A stretch of 64,000 nucleotides of DNA from Trebonia sp963785645 (GCA_963785645.1 CAWAWG010000017.1:62001-126000), one strand, 5' to 3'. Shown: positions 24,641 to 35,023, counted from the stretch's first letter. Notes: generated from the letters alone by a model not told the origin. Made by a program: numbers and translations.

Positions 24641-24975
24641 AGCCTGAGTGGAAAGTAAGGTCCGAGGATACCGCTTGCATTCCCGCCCATCCCCGCTGCT
24701 GGGGCAGCATGCGGGCCAAGGGGACTACCGGCAAATCCCAGACTGCGCCTATAGCATAGCGGTGGCCGACCCTTAGCCGGGTCAGTCTAGCCTCGATCCA
24801 CCGACTGATTTCGTGTGAGCCGTTCTCGTTGCTTCCTGCTTCCGGGCAAGGAAGCCAACCACTCCTCCCGTACAGTGCATATGCACAGTGCAAATGCAAA
24901 TCTTATACACCTCCGCGAGTAACGCCCAGGTGACCAGCAGCGCTTTGCGGATTCACGTTCCTCACCCGGGACCCA
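24641..24975. other. Intergenic stretch, no gene seen
   Basis: It holds a 12-bp palindrome GTGCATATGCAC at 24875-24886 followed by AGTGCAAATGCA. No protein or RNA gene is recognised before the left end of the insertion sequence. Confidence 0.5.
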
Positions 24976-26256
24976 GGGACCCGGCAAAGTCGTGAATTGA
25001 GGCTGTGACCTGCGCTGTCGTGGCGGCAGGTGATATGACCGGCGTGTCTGCGGGTGGCGGGCAGGGGCCGGGCGGAACGATGGAAGTTCTCACGCTCACC
25101 ATCGCCCTGCAACGAGGGACACCCGCCCGCCGATGCCATCTTCGCCTATCCCGGCTGCCCGCAGCCAGTACCTGCTTGATCTCCTTGCCCAGGTCCCGGA
25201 CCCGCGGAGGAAACGCGGCCGTCGGCACCCGCTGGCGGGGCTGCTCGCCGTCGGGATCGCGGCAGTGATCGCCGGCTCGAAGTCCTTCGCTGCGATCGGG
25301 CAGTGGGCCGCCGATGTCGGCCCGGAGGTGCTGGCCGTGCTCGGCGCGGCTCGCGGTGCGGCGGAAGAATCGACGTTCCGGCGGGCGTTCGCCCTGGTCA
25401 ACCCGGATGTGCTCGACCAGGTTCTCGGGGCCTGGCTGTGGACGAGGGCGGTGCGGGCCGGCGGCCGGCTGGTGATCGCCATCGACGGGAAGGCCGTCCG
25501 CGGCGCGAGGAACAAGGCCGGGAAGGCCCCGCACCTGGTCGCGGCCCTGGCCCACGGTATCGGCGCGGTCCTCGGCCAGGTCGCCGTGGACGAGAAGTCC
25601 AATGAGATCCCTGCGGTGCGGGACCTGCTGAAGGCGTTCGCCGGCCTCGCCTCCGCAGTCATCACGATCGACGCAATGCACACGCAGCATGACACCGCGC
25701 AGGTCATCCTGGGCCGGGGTGCCGACTACGTGATGACCGTCAAGGCCAATATGCCGACGCTTTACAAGCAGCTCAAGAAGCTGCCCTGGGCCGCCGTTCC
25801 CGCCGTCTCGGCCGTGAGCACGGACCACGGCCGCCGTGCCCGCCGCACCATCAAAACCGTGCTCGCCCCGGCCTGGATCGAGTTCGCCGGCGCCGCCCAG
25901 GTCGCGCAGCTGCGCCGCACGGTCACGAAGAAGGGCAAGAAGACCGTCGAGGTCGTCTACCTCATCACCAGCGACCGCGACGCGGACCCCGCCACCCTGG
26001 CCGCCTGGGTCCGCAGCCACTGGGAGATAGAGAACAAGCTTCACTGGGTCCGCGACGTCACCTACCAGGAAGACAAGTCCCTGGTCAGGACCGGGAACGC
26101 ACCCAGGGTCATGGCCTCGCTCAGAAGCCTGGCCATCAGTCTCCTTCGCCTGGACGGTCATGCCAACATCGCCGCTGCCAACCGTCACCACGCCCGCGAC
26201 CCTCAGCGCACGCTAAAGCTGCTTCAGGCCGCATGAGCAGGCATTGCCAGGTCTCC
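24976..26256 (+). mobile_element. ISAs1-family insertion sequence
   Basis: An element of about 1.28 kb around one transposase gene. Imperfect inverted ends are suggested by GGGACCCGGCAAAG at 24976-24989 and the complement of CATTGCCAGGTCTCC at 26242-26256 (GGAGACCTGGCAATG). A flanking target duplication was not resolved. The right end stops within a few bases of the methyltransferase gene end. Confidence 0.65.
25133..26236 (+). CDS. ISAs1-family transposase
   Basis: 367 residues, full length and without frameshift. The N-terminal H-repeat region (LLAQVPDPRRKRGRRHPLAG) is followed by the DDE domain: first Asp in IAIDGKAVRGA, second in ITIDAMHTQ and the Glu in HWEIENKLHWVRD. The C-terminus PRVMASLRSLAISLLR is typical. 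It should catalyse transposition of its element. The start codon is ATG 25133; no close ribosome site is visible, as is common for transposases kept at low expression. Confidence 0.92.
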   Translation: MPSSPIPAARSQYLLDLLAQVPDPRRKRGRRHPLAGLLAVGIAAVIAGSKSFAAIGQWAADVGPEVLAVLGAARGAAEESTFRRAFALVNPDVLDQVLGAWLWTRAVRAGGRLVIAIDGKAVRGARNKAGKAPHLVAALAHGIGAVLGQVAVDEKSNEIPAVRDLLKAFAGLASAVITIDAMHTQHDTAQVILGRGADYVMTVKANMPTLYKQLKKLPWAAVPAVSAVSTDHGRRARRTIKTVLAPAWIEFAGAAQVAQLRRTVTKKGKKTVEVVYLITSDRDADPATLAAWVRSHWEIENKLHWVRDVTYQEDKSLVRTGNAPRVMASLRSLAISLLRLDGHANIAAANRHHARDPQRTLKLLQAA

Positions 26257-26264
26257 CCGGGGCT

Positions 26265-27011
26265 TCAGGCGACCAGGATCCGCGCGCCGAGATCGGCGGC
26301 TTCAAGGTCGGCGACGGAGTGGTTGCGTGCCGTCCACCGGCCCGAGTCGAGGTCGGCGCGGAGCGCGCGCACGGCGCGCTCCTCTGCGGAGGCCCCGACT
26401 CGGGCCCAGACCGAGACCGCGCGCCGGACGGCGGGCTGGAGATAGGCGGCGGGGCGCCGCCAGTGCGCGTGGAAGAAGCCGTCGGCGCAGTCCCACGGGA
26501 TCGGCAGCGGTTCCATCCGGGCGCCGATCGCCCCGGCCCGCTCAGCGAGCGTCGGCCCGCGGACAAGGCCTGCGAACTCCGGGAGGTAGTCGCGGGTGAG
26601 CCAGAACTCATCGTGCCGCGTGGTATCGAACTGGAACACCACGACGCGGCGGGCGACCCGGCGCATCTCCCGAAGCCCGGCGACCGGGTCGGGCCAGTGA
26701 TGGTCGGACAGCACGCTCATCGCCGCGTCGAAGGACTGGTCGGGGAACGGGAGGCAGCCCGCATCGGCAGCCAGGCACCGGGCCGCGCCCACAGGACGCT
26801 GGCTCCGCATGACAGCGGACGGTTCTACCGCGGTGACCTCCCGGTCAGGCGGCTCGTAGGACCCGGTGCCCGCACCCACGTTCAAGACGGTGCGCGCGTC
26901 CCCGAGCGCAGCCCAGATCCGCGCGGCGATAACGGGGTCGGTGCGGCGGGTCGCAGTGTAGGCGGACCCGATCCGGTCATACAACTGCGGCTGAGCAGGA
27001 GCAGCGGACAT
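26265..27011 (-). CDS. Class I SAM-dependent methyltransferase
   Basis: 248 residues from ATG 27011 (GAAGGGAT upstream). Motif I VLNVGAGTGSYEP, the acidic end of strand 2 VTAVEPS and motif II/III region FDAAMSVLSDHHW with RRVARRVVVFQFD define a UbiE/Methyltransf_11 type enzyme. The C-terminal third (IPWDCADGFFHAHWRRPAAY) resembles actinomycete small-molecule methyltransferases. The substrate is unknown. It ends beside the right end of the insertion sequence but its own C-terminus seems complete. Confidence 0.85.
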   Translation of the reverse strand: MSAAPAQPQLYDRIGSAYTATRRTDPVIAARIWAALGDARTVLNVGAGTGSYEPPDREVTAVEPSAVMRSQRPVGAARCLAADAGCLPFPDQSFDAAMSVLSDHHWPDPVAGLREMRRVARRVVVFQFDTTRHDEFWLTRDYLPEFAGLVRGPTLAERAGAIGARMEPLPIPWDCADGFFHAHWRRPAAYLQPAVRRAVSVWARVGASAEERAVRALRADLDSGRWTARNHSVADLEAADLGARILVA

Positions 27012-27168
27012 GAAGATCCCTTCTGGCCGCCTCCGCCCTGGCTGGCGCCACATTCATCGTCCACTCAACGGGAGCAGTTCGCTAGGCCCGAATGCACAAA
27101 CACCGAGCATCCGCCACGCTTGAATGCGACTTTGCCGTGTCCCTGACCCGGGACCGGGGGTCACCGTT

Positions 27169-28622
27169 TCAGCTGACGAGGGCCGTGGGACCGCGCCGTT
27201 CCCGCGCCCGGCGGGGGCTGCGGGGGTCGGCGAGCGTCTCGCGCCAGGCGCCGGCCAGGCGGGCGATGGCGTCGGTGAGCACGTCCGCGGGCTGGGTGAA
27301 GGGAATGCGGATGAACCGGTCGAGGCCGCCTTCCGGCGCGAACTCGGGTCCGGCGGCGAGGACGACGTCGTGGTCTTCGGCCCTCGCGGCCAGCGCTGAG
27401 GACAGGGGCCCGGGAAGCGTGCACCACAGGTGCAGGCCGCCGGCGGGACGGCTGACCGACCAGTCCGGCAGGTGCCGGGCGAGGGCGTCAAGCGCCGCGT
27501 CCCGCGAGGACCTGAGCTGGTGCAGCCGGTGACCGAGCAGGCCGCTGTCGCCAGCCAGCCGGATGGCGGCCAGTTGCTCGAGCACGGGGCAGCCGAGGTC
27601 CATGCTCAGGCGGGCGCGGGTGACCTCTTCCATGTGCTCGTCCGGGACGCGGAGCCAGCCGATCCGCAGCCCGGCCCAGCATGACTTGCTCAGGCTGCCG
27701 ACGGTCAGCGTGCCCGGATGGTGCAGCGCGAACGGGGCGGGCATGCGGGCTCCGTCCAGGTTGAGCTGGACGTTCGATTCGTCGATGACCGCCGTGGTGC
27801 CTGCCCGGCGCAGTGCGCCCGCGACGTGCCGGCGGTCGTCATCGGAGCGCAGCGCCCCGGTCGGGTTGTGGAAGTCGGGGATCAGGTAGGCGACGGCGGG
27901 CTGGACCTGGCGGGCCGCCGTGCTCACGTCCCCCGCCCAGGTGTCCGCTCCGCCGGGCTCGCCCGCGTTGACGCCGCAGACCCGGGCCCCCGCGCGGGTG
28001 AAGGTGGCGATCGCGTTCGGGTAGACGGGGCTCTCCAGCAGGACCCGGGCGCCGGGCCGGATGAGCGCCCGGGCGGCGATGGCGACTGCGGCGAGCGCGC
28101 CCGGGGCGATCATGACCTGGTCCGGGTCCGTGGGCAGGCCCCGGCCGGCGTACGACGCCGCAATGGCCTCGCGCAGTTCCGGCAGCCCGGCCGGATGGTA
28201 GCCCGCGCCCGCGAGATAGCCGGGCAGCTCCCCCACGGCCCAGTGGTACGCGGCCATGATGCCGGGCCGGCCGCGGGCGCCGCCATCGTCAGGTCGATCT
28301 TGCCGAGCGGCTGGTCACCGACCGGGAGCAGGTGATCGCCCCGGCGCCCCCGCGCCTTCGGCAGCGTCGTCACCCAGCCGGAGCCCTGGCGGGAGACGAG
28401 GAAGCCGTGGTCCCGCAGCTCGGCGTACGCGCGGGTGACCGTGGTGCGGCTGACCCCGAGGGACTGCGTGAGCTGGCGCTCGCTTGGCAGACGCACACCG
28501 ACGGGGATCCGGCCGTCGGTGATCACGACCCGCAGGGACTCGGCGAGCCCCCGGTAGGCGGGCGCCGTGCCGAAGCCGGCGACCAGGGACGCCACCTGCC
28601 GGGCGGGGACTGCACGCTGCAT
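27169..28622 (-). pseudogene. MocR-type regulator (GntR plus aminotransferase), one frameshift
   Basis: From ATG 28622 a GntR winged helix (RLPSERQLTQSLGVSRTTVT, FLVSRQGSGWVTTLP) runs to about 28265. The fold-type I aminotransferase domain then continues in another frame from about 28257 (MAAYHWAVGELPGYLAGAGY, VMIAPGALAAV, PDFHNPTGAL, and the PLP lysine in GSLSKSCWAGLRIGW). One missing base in the GCCGGCCCGG run explains the break. Otherwise the protein is complete at about 480 residues. Family members bind PLP and activate a neighbouring gene, often a vitamin B6-linked or YczE-type membrane protein; such a gene is divergent here. This is either a recent mutation or a base-calling error. Confidence 0.8.
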
Positions 28623-28639
28623 GAGAGCCAGTATGCCGC

Positions 28640-28666
28640 AATTGGCTATTTAGGAGCAGGCCAATT
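28640..28666. promoter_or_regulatory. Inverted repeat in MocR/YczE divergent promoter
   Basis: Perfect 7-bp arms AATTGGC and GCCAATT, 13 bp apart, form an A/T-rich patch between the divergent MocR and YczE-like genes. By position this is the probable binding site of the regulator. Confidence 0.6.
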
Positions 28667-28694
28667 TCCTGGTCTGCTGGCATCATGACCAACC

Positions 28695-29399
28695 TTGCCC
28701 AGTCCCCCGGTCGTTCCCGGCCGGAGTCGCCGGCACCTGAACCCGGGCCGCCCGGCCCGTGAGCCCGGGCCGCTGGAGCAGCTGCGCGCCGGGCGGCTCG
28801 CGCGGCGCCTGCCTCAGCTTTACGCGGGCCTCGTCCTGTACGGGCTTACGGCCGCCTGCCTGATCCGGGCCCGCCTGGGCAACGCGCCCTGGGACGTGCT
28901 GCACCAGGGCATCGCCAGCCATCTCGGGGTCAGCGTCGGCACCGTCACCATCGCGGTCAGCCTGCTGGTGCTGCTCGCGTGGATTCCGCTCCGCGAGATG
29001 CCCGGTCTTGGCACGGCCTCGAACGCGGTCCTCGTCGGGCTGGCGGAGAACCTGGGACTGGCGGTCCTGCCGGGGCCGCACGCGCTGGCGGGCCGGATCG
29101 CGCTCATGACGCTGGGCATCGCGGGCAACGCGATCGCCACCGCCATGTACATCGGCGCCCGGCTCGGCCCCGGCCCGCGGGACGGCCTCATGACCGGCCT
29201 GCACCGCCGCACCGGACGGCCGATCTGGCTGGTCCGCACCTCACTGGAGGCCAGCGTCGTCGTGCTCGGGCTCCTGCTCGGCGGCGACTTCGGCGCCGGA
29301 ACCTTGTTGTACGCGGTCCTGATCGGCCCCCTGGTGCAGCGGCTCCTGCCCCTGTTCACGGTGGGCGGACCACGCAGCGCACGGAATCGTTCGGAATGA
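28695..29399 (+). CDS. YczE/YyaS/YitT-type membrane protein
   Basis: About 234 residues with five hydrophobic helices: LYAGLVLYGLTAACLI, VGTVTIAVSLLVLLAWIPL, GRIALMTLGIAGNAIATAMY, SLEASVVVLGLLLGG and LLYAVLIGPLVQRLLPLF. The conserved signatures GNAPWDVLHQGIA and GPGPRDGLMTGL identify the YczE family. In Bacillus, yczE lies beside the MocR-type gene ycxD; the same divergent pairing here supports both calls. The transported compound is unknown. The start is uncertain: TTG 28695 is in frame, while ATG 28685 is out of frame with the body and would hit a stop, so a small frameshift near 28757 is possible. Confidence 0.8.
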   Translation: MPSPPVVPGRSRRHLNPGRPAREPGPLEQLRAGRLARRLPQLYAGLVLYGLTAACLIRARLGNAPWDVLHQGIASHLGVSVGTVTIAVSLLVLLAWIPLREMPGLGTASNAVLVGLAENLGLAVLPGPHALAGRIALMTLGIAGNAIATAMYIGARLGPGPRDGLMTGLHRRTGRPIWLVRTSLEASVVVLGLLLGGDFGAGTLLYAVLIGPLVQRLLPLFTVGGPRSARNRSE

Positions 29400-29484
29400 T
29401 CGGTTTGGTAGTGGGGGGATGTGACAAAGCGTTCGGCGGAAAAGCTCTTGAATTTGGCTGGCCGGGCGGGGGACGCTGGACGGC

Positions 29485-31778
29485 ATGACCCTGCATCTGA
29501 CCCACTGGGGGACGTTCGAGGCGGTCAGCGACGGTGAGCGGCTGACCGGGGTGCGGCCGTGGCGCGGCGACCCCGAGCCGATGCGGTAGATCGGTAACGT
29601 CGCCTCCGCCCAACATCACCCGGCGCGCATCGACCGACCGCATGTGCGCAAGGGCTGGCTGGAGCACGGGCCCGGTGCGCCGGGGCGCGGCGACGAGCCG
29701 TTCGTGCCGGTGTCGTGGGATACCGCGCTCGAGCTGCTGGCCGGCGAGCTGCGGCGGGTCTACCGGGACCACGGGGCCGAGGCGGTGTACGGCGGCTCCT
29801 ACGGCTGGGCCAGCGCGGGGCGGTTCCATCACGCGCAGAGCCAGGTGCACCGGTTCCTGAACTGCCTCGGCGGCTACGTGCGGCACGTCAACAGCTACAG
29901 TCTCGGCACGTCCGCGGTGCTGCTGCCCTACGTGATCGCCGACGTCAGCGTGTTCGAGAATCACGCCACCGCCAAGTCCGTGATCGCGGAGCACAGCGAA
30001 ATGGTCGTGGCCTTCGGCGGGCTGTCACCGAAGAACGCCGCGGTGTCTCCCGGCGGGGTGTCGCGGCACCACGCCCGCGGGTGGATGGGCGCCGCCCGGG
30101 CCCGGGGCTGCCGGTTCGTCTCGGTGAGCCCGCTGCGCGACGACACGCCCGCCGAGGCGGAGGCCGAATGGATCGCGCCGCGGCCCGGCACCGACGCCGC
30201 GCTGATGCTCGCGATCGCGCAGGTGCTTGACGCCGACGGGCTGGCCGACACCGGCTTCCTCGACCGGTACACCGTCGGGTTCCCGCCGTTCGCCCGCGTA
30301 CCTGCGCGGCGAGGCGGACGGCGTCGTCAAGGATCCCGGGTGGGCTTCGGCGATCACCGGCGTGCCCGGCGGCGCGGATCCGGGAGCTCGCGCACGAGAT
30401 GGCCGCGGCGCGCACCCTGGTGACCGTCAGCTGGTCGCTGCAGCGGGCCCGGCACGGGGAGCAGCCGCTGTGGCTCGGCGTCGTCCTGGCGGCCATGCTC
30501 GGCCAGATCGGGCTGCCGGGCGGCGGCTTCGGCCACGGGTACGGGTCCGCGGCCCTGGTCGGCGAGCCGGTCCGCCAGGTGAGCGTGCCGCGGCTGTCGC
30601 GCAGGGCCAGAACGCGGTCTCCGCTTACATCCCGGTGGCGCGGATCGCCGACATGCTGCTGAATCCCGGTGCTCCCTACGACTACAACGGGCAGCGGCTG
30701 ACCTACCCGGACATCCGGCTGGTGTACTGGGCCGGCGGCAACCCGTTCCATCACCACCAGGACCTCGCCCGGCTGCGCGAGGCGTTCAGCCCGGCCGGAG
30801 ACCGTCGTGGTGCACGACCCGTTCTGGACGGCGACCGCGCGGCACGCCGACATCGTGCTGCCGGCGACGATGACCATCGAGCGTGACGACTTCGGGTCCG
30901 GGCAGAACGACCGGATGTTCTTCCCGATGCCCGCGCTGACCCGGCCGCACGGCGAGGCCAGGGACGACTACGCGATCCTGTCTGACCTGGCGGACAGGCT
31001 CGGCGTCGGCAAAGACTTCACCGAGGGCCGCGACGGTGACGCAGTGGCTGCGGCACCTCTATGACGAGTGGCGGGATTCGCTGGCCGCGCAATGCCCGGA
31101 CTGGACGGTTCCGGGGTTTGACGAGTTCTGGGCGGGCAACGGGCTTGAGCTGCCGGTGGCGGACGAGGCGCAGGTGGCGTTCGCTGACTACCGCGCCGAC
31201 CCGGAGGGGCACCCGCTCGGCACGCCCACCGGGAAGATCGAGATCTTCTCCGCGACCATCGACAGCTACGGGTATCCGGACTGCCCCGGCCACCCGGTGT
31301 GGCTTGAGCCGGACGAGTGGCTCGGCTCGGCCCGGCCGGGCGCTTCGGCCTGCAGCTGATCGCCAACCAGCCGAAGACGCGGCTGCACAGCCAGCTCGAC
31401 GTCGGCGCGCACAGTCAGTCGGCCAAGATCGCCGGGCGGGAAGCGGTGCGGATGCACCCGTCCGACGCGGCGGCTCGCGGGCTGGGCGACGGCGACCTCG
31501 TGCGGATCTTCAACGACCGGGGTGCCTGCCTGGCGGGGCTGGCCGTCGACGACGCCGTCCGGCCGGGAGTGGCGCAGTTGTCCACCGGGGCGTGGTACGA
31601 CCCGGACCCGGCCGACCCGGGGTTTTGCCGGCACGGGAACCCGAACGTGCTTACCGCCGACCTCCCTTCCTCGACCCTCAGCCAGGGGTGCACGGGGCAG
31701 CTGGCGCTGGTCGAGGTTGAGGCGTACCGGGGCGTGCCGCCGGAGCTCTCGGTCAACCGGCCGCCGCAGACGGCCTGA
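29485..31778 (+). pseudogene. Molybdopterin oxidoreductase (TorA/BisC type), multiply disrupted
   Basis: Pieces of one enzyme of the DMSO/TMAO/biotin-sulfoxide reductase family can be read in order: SHORT start MTLHLTHWGTFEAV, RIDRPHVRKGWLEHGPG, GGSYGWASAGRFHHAQSQVH, NCLGGYVRHVNSYSLGT, ending with NQPKTRLHSQLD and TADLPSSTLSQG. There is a TAG in place of an expected Gln codon at 29587-29589, and frame changes near 30295, 30370, 30600, 30800, 31030 and 31340. The order of domains is otherwise colinear and nearly full length (about 760 codons). No signal peptide is seen. It is not functional as read. Confidence 0.8.
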
Positions 31779-31984
31779 AGCGTTCGCGCCACCGGCGGAT
31801 ATCGACGCCGATTAACGACAGAATCAAAACCCGTCTCCCGAACGAGTCCGGCTTACTGCACCAGGCCGACGTACACCCCGACCGCCCGAGGACGACGAGA
31901 ACCGGATCCACTTGACCGGCGACCGTTGCCGGGTAGCGGCCAGCCTGCATCCGAACGCGTGGTACTGGCACGGCCCGTGGCAGA

Positions 31985-32126
31985 TCAGGGCCTGGATCCT
32001 GGTCTTCCCCCGCCGCCTGCGCCCGGACACGACCCCGAGGGTTGCGCCCGGCTGCTGATCGGAGATGAACCGCTCCAGCGCTGCCCACTCGTAGTCCCGG
32101 CCGAAGACCTCAGCTGGCTTGATCAC
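31985..32126 (-). pseudogene. N-terminal fragment of a P-loop ATPase
   Basis: ATG 32126 begins MIKPAEVFGRDYEWAALERF, then TLGVVSGRRRRGKTRIQAL, the start and Walker A of the ATP-binding proteins with FGRxxE openings that act in ligand-sensing or toxin-type systems. Similarity ends at about 31985. The rest of 31779-32211 holds no recognised gene. Confidence 0.55.
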
Positions 32127-32211
32127 ACGAAGCCTCCAAGGTTTATAGAAATACAGTTATGGAAACTATACTTCCCATTCTGTTCATCTGGGTGCCGTAA
32201 CTTCCCTGGGC

Positions 32212-33033
32212 TCAGGCGGTCCGGCCGTAGAACAGCTTTTGGGTGAGTTGGTTGAGCTTCATGTCGGGCCGTTCGCCGTAGGTTAGGACCGAGTTGATCC
32301 GGGGACGCGGGCCGGTGACTGGGGTGACCCGGTGCAGGGCATGCTGACCGCGGAAGAACGCCAGGGTGCCCGGGCTGCTTGGCAGCCTGATGACACCCTC
32401 AGGGTCGCCGTCCAGGACCTGCTGGACGGCTGGGTAGTTCTCGTTGTGGCCGGAGCGCAGGTGCGGATAGTAGTCAAAGTGACCGCCGCCGTCGGACTCC
32501 TGGTACATCACGGTGACCGAGAACTCACTGCGGTCGAAATGCCAGCCCAGCTCGTCGCCCTCGTCGAAGGTGGCGATCTCCAGGGCGTCGAGCGGGTCGG
32601 CGCTGCGGTAGAGCACCTCCTTGCCGAGTACGGCGGCGATGAAGGCGGTCAGGTCGTCCGACTCATACAGCCGCCGGATCGGCGAGCTGGCCGGGATGCG
32701 GTCGTAGGCGATGGCCTTCTTCGCCGAGCGCTGCTGTGCCGCCCGGGGGTGGCGGGCGGGCACGGACTCATCGGCCGGCTCGAAGTAGACCGTGTGGGTC
32801 TGGTCGGTGGCCCAGGCCGCCGGGGCCAGCTCGCCGGCCTGCCCGACCATCGTCTCGACGGCCGGCCCGGTGAGGAAGCCCGGCAGCTGGCAGACCCCGG
32901 CGGCCTCCATCTGCCTGCGGCAGGCGGTCACGAGCGCCTGGCCCGCGGTGCTGGCCAGCTCGTGGATCGGGTACCGGGCCAGATCGGCCGCATCCTGGTA
33001 CGCGGTCGCCCTGGTGCGTGCTCCAGCGGTCAT
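32212..33033 (-). CDS. 2-oxoglutarate/Fe(II)-dependent oxygenase-like protein
   Basis: 273 residues from ATG 33033 with GGAGGAG ten bases upstream. The double-stranded beta-helix core shows the iron triad H165-x-D167 (LGWHFDRSEF) and H234 (GQHALHRVTPV), with R245 (PRPRINSVL) to hold 2-oxoglutarate. It resembles stand-alone amino-acid hydroxylases or oxygenases of the HalD/ArpA-like group, but carries HxD rather than the HxG of halogenases, so hydroxylation is expected. The substrate is unknown. It is divergent from the SBP56 gene with a shared 202-bp promoter region, which suggests joint control and possibly linked sulfur or amino-acid metabolism. Confidence 0.75.
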   Translation of the reverse strand: MTAGARTRATAYQDAADLARYPIHELASTAGQALVTACRRQMEAAGVCQLPGFLTGPAVETMVGQAGELAPAAWATDQTHTVYFEPADESVPARHPRAAQQRSAKKAIAYDRIPASSPIRRLYESDDLTAFIAAVLGKEVLYRSADPLDALEIATFDEGDELGWHFDRSEFSVTVMYQESDGGGHFDYYPHLRSGHNENYPAVQQVLDGDPEGVIRLPSSPGTLAFFRGQHALHRVTPVTGPRPRINSVLTYGERPDMKLNQLTQKLFYGRTA

Positions 33034-33235
33034 GGCAGTGTCTCCTCCCAGCAGGGCGGGATGGCGGTTACATTGTCCCTGCCATCGCAGGGTCACATCC
33101 AGACGTACTGAAGGTAACGTCCTCCCAGAGTGCGTGATGTGGCCCTGGAGGGGTATGGCGCGGTGCAGCGTAGCGGTGTGCCGGGTACTCGGGTTAACCC
33201 GGCGGACAACCGTGAAGTCTCGCTGAGGAGAGATC

Positions 33236-34663
33236 ATGAACCATTCCGCTGGCCATGACATCGATCCGACCTTCTACCGCAGCCCGGCGGACGCGATCAG
33301 CGCACCTCCGGAGAAGCTGGCTTATGTAGTCGCCTTCGACCGCGCCGCGGAGCGACCGGACGCGCTTGTCGTGCTTGACGTCGATCCGGCTTCGCCGCGA
33401 TATGGCCAGATCGCTGGCTGGACCGACCTGCCGACTAGCGGCAACGAACTGCACCACTTCGGCTGGAACGCGTGCAGCAGCGCGTTCGCCCATGCCGGGC
33501 ACCACGCCGACGGGCTGCAGCGCCGGTACCTGCTGCTGCCCGGGCTGCGGTCGTCGGACGTCCATGTCTACGACACACAACCGGACCCGGCCCGTCCTGT
33601 GCTGGCCCGGACGGTTAGCGCGGCAGACCTGGCCGAAAAGGCGGGTTACTCCCGGCCGCACACCCTCCACTGCGGCCCGGACGGGATCTTCCTGTCCTGT
33701 CTCGGCGGCGGCCACGGGGCCGACGGCCCGGGCGGCATCGCCCTACTCGACCATGACACCTTCGACGTGCTGCGCGCCTGGGAAACCGACCGCGGCGGAC
33801 AGTACCTGGCCTACGACGCCTGGTGGCACCTGAACCAGAACGTCCTGATCACCAGCGAGTGGGGTACCCCGTCGATGATCGAGGACGGGATCGTTCCCGA
33901 GCTGCTGCTTGGCCGGAAATACGGGCACCAGCTGCATTTCTGGGACCTGGCGGCGGGCAAGCACCTGCAGACGCTCGACCTCGGCTCGCAGTACCAGATG
34001 GTCCTCGAGTTGCGCCCGTCCCACGACCCCGGGCAGACGTGGGGTTTCGTCGGCGTGGTGATCAGCACCGAGGACCTTTCGGCCTCGGTGTGGCGGTGGA
34101 GCCGATCGGATGACGGCATCTGGCGGGCGGACAAGGTGATCACCATCCCGGCCGAGCCCGCTTCCCCGGATGACCTGCCGCCCGCACTCAAGCCCTTCGG
34201 CGCGGTGCCGCCGCTGGTCAGCGACATCGACCTGTCCGTGGACGACAAGTACCTCTATGTCTCCTGCTGGGGCACCGGCGAGCTGAAGCAGTACGACGTG
34301 AGCGACCCGTTGCACCCGCGGGAGGCTGGTTCGGTCCGGCTGGGCGGCATCACCGGCCGGGTCGCGCACCCCGCCGCACCGGACGAGCGGCTGGCCGGCG
34401 GCCCGCAGATGGTCGAGGTCAGCCGGGACGGCAGGCGGATCTACCTGACGAACTCGCTGTACGGGTCATGGGACGACCAGTTCTACCCGGACGGGGTGGG
34501 CGCCTGGTTCGCCAAGATCGACACCGACCCTTCCGCGGGTGGCGGACTGCGCGTCGACGAGAAGTTCTTCCCGCACGGGGATGACTTCCGCGGCCTGCGC
34601 GTGCACCAGGTCCGGCTGCAGGGCGGCGACTCCTCGTCCGACTCCTACTGTTACCGGTCGTAG
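33236..34663 (+). CDS. SBP56 / methanethiol oxidase family protein
   Basis: 475 residues from ATG 33236 (GAGGAGA upstream). It is a seven-bladed propeller protein of the selenium-binding protein family: FYRSPADAISAPPEKLAYVV at the start, GWNACSSAF with the conserved cysteine, RPHTLHCGPDG, KYGHQLHFWDL and the terminal RVHQVRLQGGDSSSDSYCY. The histidines in these motifs bind copper in the bacterial methanethiol oxidase (MtoX), which converts methanethiol to formaldehyde, hydrogen sulfide and peroxide. No signal peptide is seen, unlike the periplasmic Hyphomicrobium enzyme. The length is as expected. Confidence 0.9.
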   Translation: MNHSAGHDIDPTFYRSPADAISAPPEKLAYVVAFDRAAERPDALVVLDVDPASPRYGQIAGWTDLPTSGNELHHFGWNACSSAFAHAGHHADGLQRRYLLLPGLRSSDVHVYDTQPDPARPVLARTVSAADLAEKAGYSRPHTLHCGPDGIFLSCLGGGHGADGPGGIALLDHDTFDVLRAWETDRGGQYLAYDAWWHLNQNVLITSEWGTPSMIEDGIVPELLLGRKYGHQLHFWDLAAGKHLQTLDLGSQYQMVLELRPSHDPGQTWGFVGVVISTEDLSASVWRWSRSDDGIWRADKVITIPAEPASPDDLPPALKPFGAVPPLVSDIDLSVDDKYLYVSCWGTGELKQYDVSDPLHPREAGSVRLGGITGRVAHPAAPDERLAGGPQMVEVSRDGRRIYLTNSLYGSWDDQFYPDGVGAWFAKIDTDPSAGGGLRVDEKFFPHGDDFRGLRVHQVRLQGGDSSSDSYCYRS

Positions 34664-34696
34664 GACCGGCGGGCAACCAACCGCGACAGCACCAGA

Positions 34697-35023
34697 TCAG
34701 GTAATCGCGAGCGGCCGCACCCGGATCTCGAACCCGTCGATGTCCCGGCAGCAGCCGAGTGCCAGACTGAGCGCACCGCCCAGCTCGGGCTCCGCGACGG
34801 CCAGGGTCATCAGCGGGAACTCCCGTCCGGGGGCGGTTACCCTCACCTCCAGCGCCCCGGTGCCGACGTCCCCGCGCAGCGCGGCGATGACCAGTGCGAC
34901 GATCAGTCCCGGATCGGGATCGGTCCGCAGCAGCGCCCGCCCTACCGCGCGCACCGCCCGCTGCGGCACATCATCCGGTGCCAGCGGCAATGGATTGCCG
35001 GCGTTCGGCCGCAATGTATCCAC
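34697..35023 (-). CDS. Hypothetical protein
   Basis: 108 residues from ATG 35023: LMTLAVAEPELGGALSLALG, IDGFEIRVRPL. No domain is recognised, there is no signal peptide, and no clear ribosome site. Alternating hydrophobic strands suggest a small alpha/beta fold. It is convergent with the SBP56 gene. Codon use looks coding (G/C at third positions), but the call rests on the open frame alone. Confidence 0.45.
   Translation of the reverse strand: MDTLRPNAGNPLPLAPDDVPQRAVRAVGRALLRTDPDPGLIVALVIAALRGDVGTGALEVRVTAPGREFPLMTLAVAEPELGGALSLALGCCRDIDGFEIRVRPLAIT

Noticed and set aside
26244..27146. 300-codon plus-strand frame after the insertion sequence
   Set aside because: Shadow of the minus-strand methyltransferase gene.
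29587..29589. In-frame TAG in the molybdopterin oxidoreductase as possible recoding (pyrrolysine or suppression)
   Set aside because: The same gene has about six further frame changes, so a dead gene or sequence errors explain the stop better.
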